A stretch of 64,000 bases of DNA from Methanobacteriota archaeon (GCA_029553285.1 JAKPCO010000077.1:62001-126000), one strand, 5' to 3'; positions 8,512 to 18,541 are shown, counted from the stretch's first letter. The notes: a model not told the origin generated them from the letters alone. Program-made: numbers and translations.

Positions 8512-11500
8512 TCAGAGGGCCCTGTAGCGCACCTCCCTGTGGTACTCGTCCAGCGCCTTTATCGTTAGCTCTCCCCTCAGAGCCTTCTCTATCGCCTCGG
8601 CTGCAGCCTTCGCCGCCTGGACTGTTGTTATGTAAGGCACATGGTAGTCAACTGCGCTTCTACGTATCTGGAAGCCATCCTTCACGGACTGCTTTGTCGT
8701 GGGCGTGTTTATTATCAGCTTCACCTCGCCCCTCCTGATGTAATCCAGAACGTTCGGGCTGCCGTTGTAGATCTTCCTGACACGCTCCGCAGGAACACCC
8801 GCTCTCCTCAGATACTCAGATGTGCCGTCTGTTGCTATTATCCTGAGACCGGCGTTTGCAAGCCTTCTGGCCACCTCTGCCATCTCAGCCTTGTCCTCGT
8901 CCCTCACAGAGATGAAGACGATTCCATCGAGCGGCAGGCTGTTCTCAGCGCTCATCTCAGCCTTGAAGAACGAGAGGCCCATGTTGTAGTCGATTCCCAT
9001 GACCTCTCCTGTGGACCTCATCTCAGGGCCTAGAAGGACATCTGCGCCTGGAAGCTTGTCAAACGGCAGGAGCACCTCCTTTACAGCGACATACGGTATC
9101 TCAGGCTCGACGTTGAGATTCATCTCCCTCAGAGTCATTCCTGCCATCACCTTTGCAGCGATCTTCGCCAGGGGCAGCCCCACAGCTTTTGACACGAATG
9201 GTATCGTCCTGGACGACCTTGGGTTCGCCTCGAGGACATAAACGATGCCATCCTTGTAGGCCATCTGAATGTTGATTATTCCCCTGACATCCAGCGCCAG
9301 GGCTATGCGCCTCACATAATCTTTCACTCTCGCGATGACATCATCTGGAAGCGTCTGCGGCGGGATCATGCACGCGCTGTCGCCTGAGTGTATCCCCGCC
9401 TCCTCTATGTGCTCCATGATTGCTCCGATGAGAACATCGCGACCGTCGCACACAGCATCCACATCTATCTCGACAGCGTTCTGGAGGAAATCGTCTATCA
9501 GCACAGGATGCTCATGTGATACGCGGACAGCCTCACGCATGTAGAGCTCCAGCCCGGACTCGTCGTAGACTATCTCCATCGCCCTGCCGCCGAGGACGTA
9601 GCTAGGCCTGACCAGGACGGGGTAGCCGATCTCCTTCGCGACCCTCTTCGCCTCCTCCGGGGAGTATGCTATTCCTGCCTTGGGCTGCGGTATTCCAAGC
9701 GTGTTCAGGAGCCTGTTGAAGCGCTCCCTGTCCTCAGCGATATCTATGCTGTCTGGAGATGTTCCCAGGATCACTGTCTTCAGACCGCGCCGCTTCAGCT
9801 CTTTCTCCAGAGGAACTGCAAGATTCACAGCAGTCTGACCGCCGAACTGCACCATCACCCCCCAGTAGTTCTCCTTCTCGATCACATTCATCACGTCCTC
9901 GAGGGTGACGGGCTCGAAGAAGAGCTTGTCAGAGGTGTCATAATCTGTGGAGACTGTCTCTGGGTTGTTGTTGATTATGTGTGCCTCGATCCCCATCTCC
10001 CTGAGGGCCGTGACCGCGTGGACTGTGCAGTAATCGAACTCTATGCCCTGGCCGATCCTTATCGGACCTGAGCCAAGTATCAGGACCTTTTTCTTATCTG
10101 AGGGGGTCAGCTCGCACTCCTCATCGTATGTCGAATAGTAGTAGGGAGTCGATGCCGCGAACTCGGCTGCGCACGTGTCCACCATCTTGTATGTGGGTAT
10201 TATCCCCAGAGAGAGCCTGTAATCTGTGACCTCCTCCCTGCTCAATCCCACAAGCTCTGCGATCCTGCTGTCAAGGAAACCCATTTTCTTCGCGCGCCTG
10301 AGCCTGTCGGGGGTAAGGCCATTCTTAAGCTCGTCCTCCATCCTGATTATGTTCTGGATCCTCTCGATGAAGTACGGGTCGATCATGCTCAGCTGCGAGA
10401 TCTCATCCACCGAGAAACCACGCCTGAGAGCCTGGTATATCGCAAAGAGCCTCTCATCCGTCGGTATTCTGAGAAGCTCTCTGACATCGTCATCACTCCA
10501 TGGGGTGTACTTGCCGTTGTATCCCAGATCTATATCGATGTCGAGAGACCTGATGGCCTTCATGAGCGCCTCCTCGTAGCTCCTGCCTATGGCCATCACC
10601 TCTCCTGTGGATTTCATCGATGTTGTGAGAGTCCTGTCGGCCTTGACGAACTTGTCGAACGGCCATCTCGGGATCTTTATGACAACGTAATCCACAGTTG
10701 GCTCGAACGATGCTGGCGTCTCCTTTGTCACATCGTTTCTGATCTCATCTAGAGTCATACCGATGGCTATCTTGGCGGTGACACGCGCTATTGGATATCC
10801 TGTGGCCTTCGAGGCCAGAGCTGAGGATCTCGATACGCGGGGATTGACCTCAATAACCCTGTACTCGCCGTTTCTGACCGCGAACTGTATGTTGCATCCA
10901 CCTTCGATGCCCAGAGCCCTTATGATGTTTATCGCAGCAGATCTCAGCATCTGTATCTCATGATCTGAGAGCGTCTGTATGGGTGTGACGACTATCGACT
11001 CTCCTGTATGGATCCCCATGGGATCCATGTTCTCCATGTTGCAGATGGTGATGCATGTGTTGTTCGAGTCCCTCATCACCTCGTACTCCACCTCTGTCCA
11101 CCCTATGACGCTCTCCTCGAGGAGTACCTGATGTATGCGGGACCTCTTCAGACCCATCTCGCATATCCGCATGAGATCCTCGCGCGTCCTCGCGATCCCT
11201 CCGCCGCTGCCTCCTAGTGTGTACGCGGGTCTCACTATCAGAGGGAGGCCGAGCTCCTTCATCGCCTCATCAGCCTCCTCAAGGCTTGTGACCGCAACGC
11301 TCCTCGGCACAGGCTCTCCGATGCGCTCCATCGCCTTCTTGAAGAGATCCCTGTCCTCTGCCTCCTGGATCGATCTCACCTTCGTGCCGAGCACCTCGAC
11401 ACCGTATCTCTCCAGAACACCCATCTCTGCGAGCTCGCTAGTTATGTTAAGACCGGTCTGACCGCCTATTCCAGCTATTATACCATCAGGACGCTCCTTC

Positions 11501-11736
11501 TCTATGATCTTTGCAACAATCTCCGGCACCAGCGGCTCGATGTAGACCTTATCCGCCATATCGGGGTCGGTCATTATCGTTGCCGGGTTTGAGTTGACTA
11601 GGACGACCTCCACGCCCTCCTCGCGGAGGGATTTGCACGCCTGTGACCCGGAAAAGTCAAACTCCGCTGCCTGTCCGATCTGGATGGGGCCTGATCCTAT
11701 CAGCAGGACCTTCTTGATATCTGGGCGCTTCGGCAT
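8512..11736 (-). CDS. carB: carbamoyl-phosphate synthase large subunit
   Basis: A 1074-residue full-length CarB that makes carbamoyl phosphate from bicarbonate, ammonia (from CarA) and two ATP for pyrimidine and arginine synthesis. Two ATP-grasp halves are visible, each opening with a nucleotide motif ([20 protein letters not shown] near residue 10 and [18 protein letters not shown] near 560) and each with a VRPAYTLGG or VRPSYVLGG glycine loop. The last about 130 residues ([19 protein letters not shown] onward) are the MGS-like allosteric domain. The ATG starts two bases after the carA stop, so carAB is one operon transcribed carA first. No internal damage is seen. Confidence 0.97.
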   Translation of the reverse strand: MPKRPDIKKVLLIGSGPIQIGQAAEFDFSGSQACKSLREEGVEVVLVNSNPATIMTDPDMADKVYIEPLVPEIVAKIIEKERPDGIIAGIGGQTGLNITSELAEMGVLERYGVEVLGTKVRSIQEAEDRDLFKKAMERIGEPVPRSVAVTSLEEADEAMKELGLPLIVRPAYTLGGSGGGIARTREDLMRICEMGLKRSRIHQVLLEESVIGWTEVEYEVMRDSNNTCITICNMENMDPMGIHTGESIVVTPIQTLSDHEIQMLRSAAINIIRALGIEGGCNIQFAVRNGEYRVIEVNPRVSRSSALASKATGYPIARVTAKIAIGMTLDEIRNDVTKETPASFEPTVDYVVIKIPRWPFDKFVKADRTLTTSMKSTGEVMAIGRSYEEALMKAIRSLDIDIDLGYNGKYTPWSDDDVRELLRIPTDERLFAIYQALRRGFSVDEISQLSMIDPYFIERIQNIIRMEDELKNGLTPDRLRRAKKMGFLDSRIAELVGLSREEVTDYRLSLGIIPTYKMVDTCAAEFAASTPYYYSTYDEECELTPSDKKKVLILGSGPIRIGQGIEFDYCTVHAVTALREMGIEAHIINNNPETVSTDYDTSDKLFFEPVTLEDVMNVIEKENYWGVMVQFGGQTAVNLAVPLEKELKRRGLKTVILGTSPDSIDIAEDRERFNRLLNTLGIPQPKAGIAYSPEEAKRVAKEIGYPVLVRPSYVLGGRAMEIVYDESGLELYMREAVRVSHEHPVLIDDFLQNAVEIDVDAVCDGRDVLIGAIMEHIEEAGIHSGDSACMIPPQTLPDDVIARVKDYVRRIALALDVRGIINIQMAYKDGIVYVLEANPRSSRTIPFVSKAVGLPLAKIAAKVMAGMTLREMNLNVEPEIPYVAVKEVLLPFDKLPGADVLLGPEMRSTGEVMGIDYNMGLSFFKAEMSAENSLPLDGIVFISVRDEDKAEMAEVARRLANAGLRIIATDGTSEYLRRAGVPAERVRKIYNGSPNVLDYIRRGEVKLIINTPTTKQSVKDGFQIRRSAVDYHVPYITTVQAAKAAAEAIEKALRGELTIKALDEYHREVRYRAL

Positions 11737-11737
11737 C

Positions 11738-12823
11738 TCAATCGCCTCCGGACGCGATCTTTAAAACAGAGCTGAAGAACGGATCCTCGGTGCACATCGG
11801 TCCTGGATGCGCCTCGGGATGGTACTGGACCGCCAGGATCTTCAGGTACCTGCTCCTTATCCCCTCGACGGTCCCATCGTTCGCATTCAGCTGCGTTATC
11901 TCAAGATCTATACCTTCCACAGATTCGGGAACAACTGCGAAGTTGTGGTTCTGGGATGTTATGTAGACAATCCTGCTCTCGAGGTCCTTCACCGGCTGGT
12001 TGCCTCCGTGATGGCCGAACTTCAGTTTGAACGTCCTCGCGCCCAGCGCCAGCGAAATGACCTGATGGCCGAGGCATATGCCGAATATCGGCATCGATCC
12101 TGCGAAATGCCTGACAGCCTCTATTGCGCTCACCGCCCTCTCAGGGTCTCCGGGTCCGTTTGATATGAAAAGACCATCAGGCTCGACCGCCTCTATGTCT
12201 GAGATGCTCGAATGTGCAGGAAGAACGTGCAGATCGAACCCGCGGCACTCCAGGCTCTTGAGTATGTGCCGCTTTATCCCGAGGTCTATCACTGCCAGCC
12301 TTGGGCCCGATCCTCTTATCCTGTACGGGCTTCTGCACGTGACCTCGCTCAGCAGATCCAGGGACGATATCGAGGGCTGATCCCTGGCGAGCTGCACGAT
12401 GTCGATCCCCCTCACCTCAGACTCTCCAACTGCGAGAGCCGCCTTCATGGCACCCAGCCTTCTTATCTTGACCGTGAGCATCCTGGTATCCACCCCATGT
12501 ATCCCGGGCCTGCCCTCATCAACAAGAAACTCCGCGAGCGTTCTGCTGGACCTGTGATGCCTCGGGCTCGGCCAGATGTGCCTGCAGACCATCCCCCTGG
12601 GCCACATGCGATCCGACTGGAACTCATCCCCGCTCACGCCGTAGTTGCCCTCCAGCGGGTATGTGAAGAGCAGGATCTGCCCGTTGTAGGAGGGATCTGT
12701 CAGCGCTTCCTCATATCCAGACATCACCGTGGTGAAAACGATCTCTCCGGTTACGATCCCAGGGGCACCAAAACCGTAGCCCTCTACCAGAGTGCCATCC
12801 TCTAACCCTAAGACCCCAATCAT
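11738..12823 (-). CDS. carA: carbamoyl-phosphate synthase small (glutamine amidotransferase) subunit
   Basis: The glutaminase subunit, which releases ammonia from glutamine and tunnels it to CarB. The N-terminal CarA domain starts [19 protein letters not shown], and the class I amidotransferase domain carries the nucleophile Cys in FGICLGHQ and the His/Glu pair in [10 protein letters not shown]. The start at 12823 matches the family N-terminus and is preceded by GGTGG at 7 nt. An in-frame ATG at 12901 would add 26 unrelated residues upstream of a box A-like catattta (minus strand, about 33 nt before 12823) and is rejected. Length 361 residues, normal for the family. Confidence 0.96.
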   Translation of the reverse strand: MIGVLGLEDGTLVEGYGFGAPGIVTGEIVFTTVMSGYEEALTDPSYNGQILLFTYPLEGNYGVSGDEFQSDRMWPRGMVCRHIWPSPRHHRSSRTLAEFLVDEGRPGIHGVDTRMLTVKIRRLGAMKAALAVGESEVRGIDIVQLARDQPSISSLDLLSEVTCRSPYRIRGSGPRLAVIDLGIKRHILKSLECRGFDLHVLPAHSSISDIEAVEPDGLFISNGPGDPERAVSAIEAVRHFAGSMPIFGICLGHQVISLALGARTFKLKFGHHGGNQPVKDLESRIVYITSQNHNFAVVPESVEGIDLEITQLNANDGTVEGIRSRYLKILAVQYHPEAHPGPMCTEDPFFSSVLKIASGGD

Positions 12824-12901
12824 AGTATCGCCACCACAAGCAATGAGGTGATCTAAATATGTTTCGATGATCCGGAGAGAAGGGGTACTCCTGCGAGGCA
12901 T

Positions 12902-13771
12902 TCAAGCAGTGCGACCCCTCAGACGCTCCCTCGCTGCCTTCTGGACGCTTGGATCCGGATCGCTGCTGAGCCTCTCCACGATCGACGCTGGCGTGGATCT
13001 GTTCTTCGCAACCGCTTCCCTAACCAGAAAAGACCAGTGGCCTGAGAGCGCTTCCAGAGCCCCCACAGGTGTGGAGGGGTTCTCAGCCACAGCACGCCTG
13101 ACCTCTATCATCCTGTCCCTGGAGAGGGCGATCAGCGAATCAGGAGGCGATTTTACATTTGCCGCGACCGCAGCCCTCACATCCGTGATCCTGTCATCCG
13201 CCAGACGGCCGAGAACCTCCGGCGGAGTCACTGGATTCCGGGCGACTCTGTATCTCACCATCCAGCTCTGATCCCTGGAGAGTTTCTCCATGATCTCCAC
13301 CGGCACCATCGGATTCGATGCGACCGCAGCCCTCACATCATCGCTCTGGCTGGCTGAGAGCCTAAATACATCATGATCCGGAGTCCTCGGGTTCTTTGCC
13401 ACAGACTCCATGACTATGTAGCGCAGCCGCTCATTTGTGGTATCAAATTCGACCATCTCATCCTCTGAGAGCTCCGAGAGCAGGCTCTCCGGTGTTGCCG
13501 TATTAAGAGCAACAGCAGATCTCACATAGCCATCGGGATCCCTGGCGAGGATCTCCAGGACATCCAGAGGTGTGTTGGGGTTACCGGCGACAGCCTCTCT
13601 GACCCACTGGACCCTGTCCCTCGAGAGGGCCCTCAGAACCGGTACGGGTGTCGAGGGGTTCCATCCCACCGCGCGCCTGACACGCCACGAGATCGATCTC
13701 GATAGCTCCTCCAGCACCTCAGGCTCTGTATCATGTGACGATGCCCTGCGCTCCAGCTCTAACTCTTCCAT
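12902..13771 (-). CDS. leucine-rich-repeat-variant (LRV) alpha-solenoid protein
   Basis: A 289-residue protein made almost wholly of 26-residue repeats with the pattern VRxAVAxNPxTPxxxLxxLSxD; at least nine units can be counted, for example VRRAVGWNPSTP, VREAVAGNPNTP, VRSAVALNTATP, VRAAVASNPMVP and VREAVAKNRSTP. One unit is interrupted near residue 105 by an acidic insert (EDEMVEFDTTNER). The repeat corresponds to the LRV/HEAT-like family described from Azotobacter, which forms a right-handed solenoid and probably binds proteins. The Azotobacter protein has an Fe-S N-terminal domain that is absent here; no cysteine cluster is visible. No signal peptide, so cytoplasmic. The partner is unknown. 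It is followed downstream by carAB on the same strand. Confidence 0.85.
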   Translation of the reverse strand: MEELELERRASSHDTEPEVLEELSRSISWRVRRAVGWNPSTPVPVLRALSRDRVQWVREAVAGNPNTPLDVLEILARDPDGYVRSAVALNTATPESLLSELSEDEMVEFDTTNERLRYIVMESVAKNPRTPDHDVFRLSASQSDDVRAAVASNPMVPVEIMEKLSRDQSWMVRYRVARNPVTPPEVLGRLADDRITDVRAAVAANVKSPPDSLIALSRDRMIEVRRAVAENPSTPVGALEALSGHWSFLVREAVAKNRSTPASIVERLSSDPDPSVQKAARERLRGRTA

Positions 13772-13941
13772 GATCGTGGGTATATGTGCAGATTTTTGAT
13801 TCTTACCACAGCAACGATTCTGGACCGCGTACTTCCATCACCAGAATACACAGCATGCAACCCTGCATGCCTCATGGAGTCTGGTTCTGATTCGTCCAGC
13901 TCGGTGATTCTTGGCCCGATCCGATTTTGACAGTGCATCAA

Positions 13942-14859
13942 TTACATTCTGAGGAGCGTGTATGTGTACAGCTCCTCAAGCGTCCTCTCCGGGTTCCGCT
14001 CATCATGCCTGCCCAGCCTGGCTCTGAGTGCAGGCAGGCTGAAGCACTGATGCAAATGCCTGATGAGCTCGGGCTCACCGCTCAAGGCCACGTATTTCAC
14101 AAGAGGAGCATATCGCTCAGCTGCTTTCTCCACCCTCTCCCTGAGATGCTCGCCATGCCTCCTTATGTCCTCCTCCCTGAGCCGCTCGAACCTGCGCTGC
14201 GACCACCCCCCTTTCGAGTGCTTCTCCTTTACAGGCGTCCTCACGACCTCAAAGCTCTCGATGTGGTCTGCCCCCAGTGTGACCATGATCATGCTCTCGC
14301 CGGCATGTGCCGATACGAGGAGCACAGGAGTCTCCATGATCTCCTGGATGGGGGAGAGCTCAAACCTGCGCCCTCTGGTCATGCTCTCAGAACCGAACGG
14401 CAGAGGCGGGACGATTATGAGCGTGAAGACGTCCGGCAGGCTGAGAAGAGACATGCCCCTTTCAGATGCCAGAGTCTTCAGGGATCTCGGGAGGCCAGTC
14501 TCAGGAGCGTTCTCCAGGCTCTCCCCAGGTTTGCGATACTCGCTCAGGATATCCTCTTCAGCTGATTCTATGTTATCGAGACGCCTGAGCAGCCGCTTCA
14601 CCGCCCTTGAAGAGAGCCTCTCAACGCCAGGGGCCTCAGGGGTTTCATCAGAAGAGATCTCAGAGGACCCTCTCTGCCTGAGCTCCGCCTCCTTCAGGGC
14701 GCGCCTGGCCTCCTGATAGGCGCTTGTGATCCTCTTCAGGCGCTCCTCGCGCTTCTGAAGCGCGCGCTCAAGCTCCTCTTTCTCGAGGGTGAGATCCTGG
14801 AGCATCCGTTCAAGCTCTGCAATCCGCTCCTGATATCGCTTTTTTCCGAAGAGATCCAC
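13942..14859 (-). CDS. Vms1/ANKZF1-type (VLRF1) peptidyl-tRNA hydrolase-like protein
   Basis: A 305-residue protein. Residues 1-65 form a strongly charged coiled coil (ERIAELERMLQDLTLEKEEL and onward). The core follows the eRF1-like VLRF1 fold, with LIIVPPLPFGSESM, PVLLVSAHAGESMIMVTLGAD and the loop KHSKGGWSQRRFERLREE at residues 213-230. That loop is the counterpart of the GGQ loop of release factors; the GGWSQ form keeps a nearby Gln. Eukaryotic Vms1 frees nascent chains from tRNA on stalled 60S subunits, so a ribosome-rescue role is plausible here by inference. The start is GTG 14859 with GGTG 7 nt upstream. A downstream -YALSGEPE- segment leads to a His-rich C-terminal part. The gene lies between tbp and the LRV gene. 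Confidence 0.72.
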   Translation of the reverse strand: MDLFGKKRYQERIAELERMLQDLTLEKEELERALQKREERLKRITSAYQEARRALKEAELRQRGSSEISSDETPEAPGVERLSSRAVKRLLRRLDNIESAEEDILSEYRKPGESLENAPETGLPRSLKTLASERGMSLLSLPDVFTLIIVPPLPFGSESMTRGRRFELSPIQEIMETPVLLVSAHAGESMIMVTLGADHIESFEVVRTPVKEKHSKGGWSQRRFERLREEDIRRHGEHLRERVEKAAERYAPLVKYVALSGEPELIRHLHQCFSLPALRARLGRHDERNPERTLEELYTYTLLRM

Positions 14860-14947
14860 AGAATCACACCTACCCGGGGCTGCTGTTTCTCAGAATTCTG
14901 ACGAATGGCCAGGATATGAGATTGAAGACCGTACCATATGCTCTCCA

Positions 14948-15499
14948 TCAGAGCAGTCCGAGGTTCTCGAGCTGCTGCCTCACGATCCTCACACCCTCCT
15001 CGCACTCCTCAGGGGATTTTCCGCCTGTCACTACCAGCTTCCCAGAGCTGAATATCAGCACCACAACCTTCGGCTGCCTGATCCTGTAAACAAGCCCCGG
15101 AAACTGCTCAGGCTCGTACTCTATGTTCTCAAGACCGAGGCCAAGGGCGATGGCGTTGAGGTTGAGATCTGTCTTTAGATCTGCGGAGGCCACAATATTC
15201 TGAACGTGGATCTCCGGCTCAAGGTTGATGTTATCAAACCCTATCGACTTCAGCGTCCGGGCCATGTTTGTGATGACGGTCCTCACATCCTCCACGTTCT
15301 TGGCGCCGGTGCAGACAACCTTGCCGGATGTGAAAATCAGAAAAGCTGCCTTTGGAGACCTGACCCTGTAAACAAGCCCGGGAAACTTCTCCTTGTTGTA
15401 CTCAGCGCCTTCAAGCTCGGACTCGATCCTGACGAGATCGAACTCATCAGCAAGCTTTGTGGATGCCACCACGTTCTCGATATTTATTGTGGACTCCAT
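14948..15499 (-). CDS. tbp: TATA-box binding protein (TBP)
   Basis: A 183-residue general transcription factor that binds box A and bends DNA for TFB and RNA polymerase. It has two direct repeats of the saddle fold: the first with [26 protein letters not shown] and [10 protein letters not shown], the second with [26 protein letters not shown] and [10 protein letters not shown]. The start at 15499 gives the standard TBP length; GGAG lies 9 nt before it. Longer in-frame extensions up to 15694 have no family support. Three strong TATA motifs lie just upstream (15535-15567), suggesting a strong and possibly self-regulated promoter. Confidence 0.97.
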   Translation of the reverse strand: MESTINIENVVASTKLADEFDLVRIESELEGAEYNKEKFPGLVYRVRSPKAAFLIFTSGKVVCTGAKNVEDVRTVITNMARTLKSIGFDNINLEPEIHVQNIVASADLKTDLNLNAIALGLGLENIEYEPEQFPGLVYRIRQPKVVVLIFSSGKLVVTGGKSPEECEEGVRIVRQQLENLGLL

Positions 15500-15534
15500 A
15501 TCGCGCATCTCCTGGAGAGTTTTTAAACGTAGGG

Positions 15535-15567
15535 GTATATAAAGGTAGTATATAAAGGATATAAAGG
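15535..15567 (-). promoter_or_regulatory. triple TATA box array upstream of tbp
   Basis: Read on the plus strand, gtatataaagg occurs exactly twice (15535-15545 and 15548-15558), and ggatataaagg overlaps the second at 15557-15567. The copy nearest tbp is centred about 41 nt before its ATG, fitting a short leader carrying the GGAG. The other two cannot be explained by a single promoter. Confidence 0.6.
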
Positions 15568-15751
15568 CGGGCGCTGCCCCTGCATTGCGGGAGTGTGCTA
15601 CTGCACCAGCAGGATGCGGCATCCCGCGAAAGAAAAGCTGTGAGCCCGGATCGCCGAATGGTTTCTCAGGGATCCGGTTATTATAGTATTCCACATAAGT
15701 TGATATAATATTATGTTAAAAAAATCTATGAAGTGCGACATATCCGCCAGA

Positions 15752-15788
15752 TTTTAAATGGATTTACATGAAGTGATGCAAAGGACTA
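15752..15788 (+). repeat. 37-bp dispersed repeat, copy 1
   Basis: This segment is identical at 34 of 37 positions to 32977-33013. Both start ttttaaatggatttacat and both, read on the plus strand, open an ATG frame coding MDLHEV(M/A)QRT before diverging. Read on the minus strand they contain a box A-like catttaaaa. Here the stretch lies in the intergenic region between tbp and tRNA-Arg. Confidence 0.6.
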
Positions 15789-15857
15789 GACTATAATGAC
15801 TCCCGGTCCACATGCCCAAAATACATGCACAACCGGAAGAAGCAGCATGTCGCAAAA

Positions 15858-15945
15858 CGGACTCGCTGGGAATCGAACCCAGGTCAGCGGGTCTCCTCGA
15901 TGAGATCTCCGAAGCCCGCTAGGATATCCTCTACCCCACGAGCCC
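15858..15945 (-). tRNA. tRNA-Arg (anticodon TCG) with a 16-nt intron
   Basis: Read on the minus strand, the cloverleaf is complete: acceptor GGGCTCG/CGAGTCC (one G-T pair), D stem GGG/CCT, anticodon stem GCGGG/CCCGC, T arm CTGGG-TTCGATT-CCCAG and discriminator G. The anticodon loop is CTTCGGA with anticodon TCG, which reads arginine CGA. The stem closes only if 16 nt (15893-15908) are removed after position 37, the canonical archaeal intron site, so splicing by the tRNA endonuclease is required. CCA is not encoded, and a TTTT follows directly as a likely terminator. A type II tRNA with a long variable arm was tested by eye and does not pair. Confidence 0.9.
15893..15908 (-). other. archaeal tRNA intron (16 nt)
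   Basis: The intron lies between tRNA positions 37 and 38 (minus strand agatctcatcgaggag). A short internal stem is possible around CTC/GAG, but the bulge-helix-bulge is not a textbook 3-4-3 by eye, so it may be a relaxed motif. Confidence 0.75.
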
Positions 15946-15969
15946 GCGTGATCACCTCGTGCTCCCTCT

Positions 15970-15982
15970 GTTATTAACCTTT
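15970..15982 (-). promoter_or_regulatory. box A of tRNA-Arg
   Basis: The minus-strand sequence aaaggttaataac is centred about 30 nt upstream of the first tRNA base, consistent with an archaeal tRNA promoter. A very similar aaaggttaatac occurs upstream of fae-hps. Confidence 0.5.
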
Positions 15983-16032
15983 CCAGGCACTGTACGGAGA
16001 TTGTCTTGGATTCCGGAGACAGCGCGGGATAC

Positions 16033-16042
16033 GCATATTAAT
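16033..16042 (+). promoter_or_regulatory. box A of the U32 protease gene
   Basis: gcatattaat is centred about 30 nt before the ATG at 16068, and no Shine-Dalgarno sequence lies between, so a nearly leaderless transcript is expected. Confidence 0.45.
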
Positions 16043-16067
16043 GATGTCGTGTCAGAACTGATACGGA

Positions 16068-18494
16068 ATGCGTTTGAAGAGATCGAATGAGATCCCGGAA
16101 CTTCTCGCCCCGGCTGGCTCATGGGATGCTCTGGTCGCGGCTGTTGCAGCCGGAGCGGATGCTGTCTACCTTGGAGGAAGGCGTTTCAGCGCCCGGATGT
16201 TCGCCGAGAACTTCCCCTGCCTGGAGGAGGCTGTGGACTATGCTCACGCAAGGAACGTCAGGGTCTATGTGACTGTGAATACACTAGTTCATGATGGTGA
16301 GATCGACGAGCTTGCGGGTTACCTTAGAGAGCTCTGCGAAATCGGCGCGGACGCGATACTCGTGCAGGATCCTGGAGCGATAATGCTCGCCAGGGAGATC
16401 GTCCCGGAGCTGGAGCTTCATGCCTCAACCCAGATGACGATCCACAGCACAGAGGGAGTCGTCTGGGCCGCGAGGAATGGGCTGAAACGTGTGGTGCTTG
16501 CCAGAGAACTGTCTGTTGACGAGATAAAAAATATTAAAATAGTTTCCGATGATCTTGGCGTTGGGCTTGAGGTCTTTGTGCACGGCGCGCTCTGCTACTC
16601 ATACTCCGGACAGTGTCTTTTGTCATCATCAATGGGCGGGAGAAGCGGAAACCGCGGGATGTGCGCCCAGCCGTGCAGGAAGCCCTACACCCTGCTCCGA
16701 GGCGCTGCGGACGAATACGGGAGGCTGAGAGATCTGAGAAAGACAGGAATGGAAGGATATCTCCTGTCCACCCGTGATCTCTGCACGTATCCTTACCTCG
16801 ATAAGATCGTCGCAGCCGGCGTCGACGCACTCAAGATCGAAGGTCGGATGAAGTCTGCAGAATATGTCGCTGTTGTGACCAGTGTCTACAGAGATGCTAT
16901 TGATGCCATCGCGAGAGGCGAATGGGCCCCTGATGAGAGGGGGGTCGAGAGGCTCGCGCTCGCGTTCAACAGGGGGTTTACAGCGGGATACATCCTGGGC
17001 GCATCGGATGTGATGGGAAGGGATATGCCGGACAACAGGGGCGTCATGGCGGGCAGGATCCTGAACTGCTCAGGCGATGTGGCAGTCGTATCTCACATCG
17101 GCGGGAGCCTGCCAGAGCCTGGAGACGGGGTCGTGCTTCGCTCAGGAGCGGAGGAGATCGGATTCGTTGTGAGAGAGAGGATCCATTTGAGGGGTGGCGT
17201 GTTCAGGCTCAGAGTGCCTGAGGGGGCTCGGGCAGGAATGGATGTTTACATAACGCGATCTGCCAGGCTGAGGGACGATGCTGAGAGGATCATCAGAAGG
17301 GGCAGAGATCCGATCCCTCTGGATCTGAGGATATCCTTTGATAACGGGGTGCCGGTTGCGGATGTCTGTCTTGATGGGTTGTCTGGACGGATAGAGCTCT
17401 CTGTGAGGGGGAGCTTTGTCATGGAGGCTGCGAGAACGCTTCCCCTGAGCGCTTCACAGATAGAGTCCCACCTCCGGAGAACCGGCGGAACCCAGTTCGT
17501 CTTCAGAGAGATCATCATCGATTATCCCGGGGGACTTTACACCACGCCAGCGAACCTCAATCAGCTCAGAAGAGATATACTCAGAGCCGCGGAGACCGCT
17601 CTTGTGCATGCGCACAAAAGAGAGTGCACCAGAGGAAATCCGCCCACTTTTGAAAGAACTGAGAGAAATGCTGAGCGACTGAGGGTATCGGTTTATGCCG
17701 ACACTCTTGATGTGATTGAGGGGGCGCTGGAGGGTGGCGCGGAGAGGGTGTACTTCGAGCCGCTGGTCACAGATGGGCATGACCTTGCCTCTGCCCTCGA
17801 GAGGGCCTCCGATCTCTGTGAGGGACGCGCAGAGCTGGTCTGGAAGTGGCCCCGGATCACAAGGGATCGTTTTCTCTGCCTGGCCAAGAACATTTTGCGC
17901 GAGATTTCAGTCGATGGGATCATGGTGGAGAACCTGGGCGCTCTCGAGGCAGCAGAGCGATGTGGATGCGAGATCTTCGGAGGCCAGGGGCTGAACATAT
18001 GGAACTCACTGAGCGTGTGCATGCTCTCCGGAGCGAGAGCCCTGACGCTCTCACCTGAGCTCTCTGCGAGACAGATCTCCTCCATCGCATCTCTCCGGGA
18101 GAGACCTGATCTTGAGGTGATCGCCCAGGGGAACATCGTGATCGCTGTTACCGAGGACAGGCTCGCCTCAGAGGATGACGCCTGCGCGATTCGGGACAGG
18201 AGACACATCTTTCCCGTCATGAGAGATTCCACAGGTGTTACGAACATACTGAACAGCGTGGAGACCTGCCTGCTGGATTACCTCCCCCAGATATCCTCGA
18301 TGGGCGTGGATTCTGTGGCGATCGATGCCAGATGGAGGACCGGAAGGCATGCCAGGGAGATGGCTGAGATATACGCGATGGCTGCGAGGGAGCAGTCGGA
18401 TATCCAGGAGCTCAAAAACAGGATCCGGCGAATGGCCATGGGCGGGATCACCTCAGGCCATTTCCTCAGGGGCGTGGCAGAGGCAGGCGAATGA
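16068..18494 (+). CDS. U32 family peptidase (DUF3656-containing)
   Basis: An 808-residue protein of the U32 collagenase-like family. The N-terminal half has the conserved opening PELLAPAGSWDALVAAVAAGADAVYLGG, then LVQDPGAIML, STQMTIHS, FVHGALCYSYSGQCLLSS and the cysteine cluster GMCAQPCRKPY. The signature DALKIEGRMKS follows. The rest matches the DUF3656 extension and a second TIM-barrel-like part. Bacterial relatives such as RlhA and UbiU/V hydroxylate 23S rRNA or ubiquinone with a Cys-bound Fe-S cluster rather than act as proteases, so peptidase is only the family name. It stands alone between the tRNA and the oxidoreductase operon. Confidence 0.88.
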   Translation: MRLKRSNEIPELLAPAGSWDALVAAVAAGADAVYLGGRRFSARMFAENFPCLEEAVDYAHARNVRVYVTVNTLVHDGEIDELAGYLRELCEIGADAILVQDPGAIMLAREIVPELELHASTQMTIHSTEGVVWAARNGLKRVVLARELSVDEIKNIKIVSDDLGVGLEVFVHGALCYSYSGQCLLSSSMGGRSGNRGMCAQPCRKPYTLLRGAADEYGRLRDLRKTGMEGYLLSTRDLCTYPYLDKIVAAGVDALKIEGRMKSAEYVAVVTSVYRDAIDAIARGEWAPDERGVERLALAFNRGFTAGYILGASDVMGRDMPDNRGVMAGRILNCSGDVAVVSHIGGSLPEPGDGVVLRSGAEEIGFVVRERIHLRGGVFRLRVPEGARAGMDVYITRSARLRDDAERIIRRGRDPIPLDLRISFDNGVPVADVCLDGLSGRIELSVRGSFVMEAARTLPLSASQIESHLRRTGGTQFVFREIIIDYPGGLYTTPANLNQLRRDILRAAETALVHAHKRECTRGNPPTFERTERNAERLRVSVYADTLDVIEGALEGGAERVYFEPLVTDGHDLASALERASDLCEGRAELVWKWPRITRDRFLCLAKNILREISVDGIMVENLGALEAAERCGCEIFGGQGLNIWNSLSVCMLSGARALTLSPELSARQISSIASLRERPDLEVIAQGNIVIAVTEDRLASEDDACAIRDRRHIFPVMRDSTGVTNILNSVETCLLDYLPQISSMGVDSVAIDARWRTGRHAREMAEIYAMAAREQSDIQELKNRIRRMAMGGITSGHFLRGVAEAGE

Positions 18495-18541
18495 GCGGAG
18501 CGCTGAGTCAATGGTCCTTCATGAGCGCTGAAATTCCTGCC

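Noticed and set aside
13572-14716. Long plus-strand frames antisense to the LRV and Vms1-type genes
   Set aside because: They mirror the codon pattern of strongly biased minus-strand genes; no domain is recognisable.
15598-15741. 47-codon minus-strand frame beginning MSHFIDFF upstream of tbp
   Set aside because: It would cross into the tbp promoter region and has no family or RBS support; its only attraction is the nearby 37-bp repeat.
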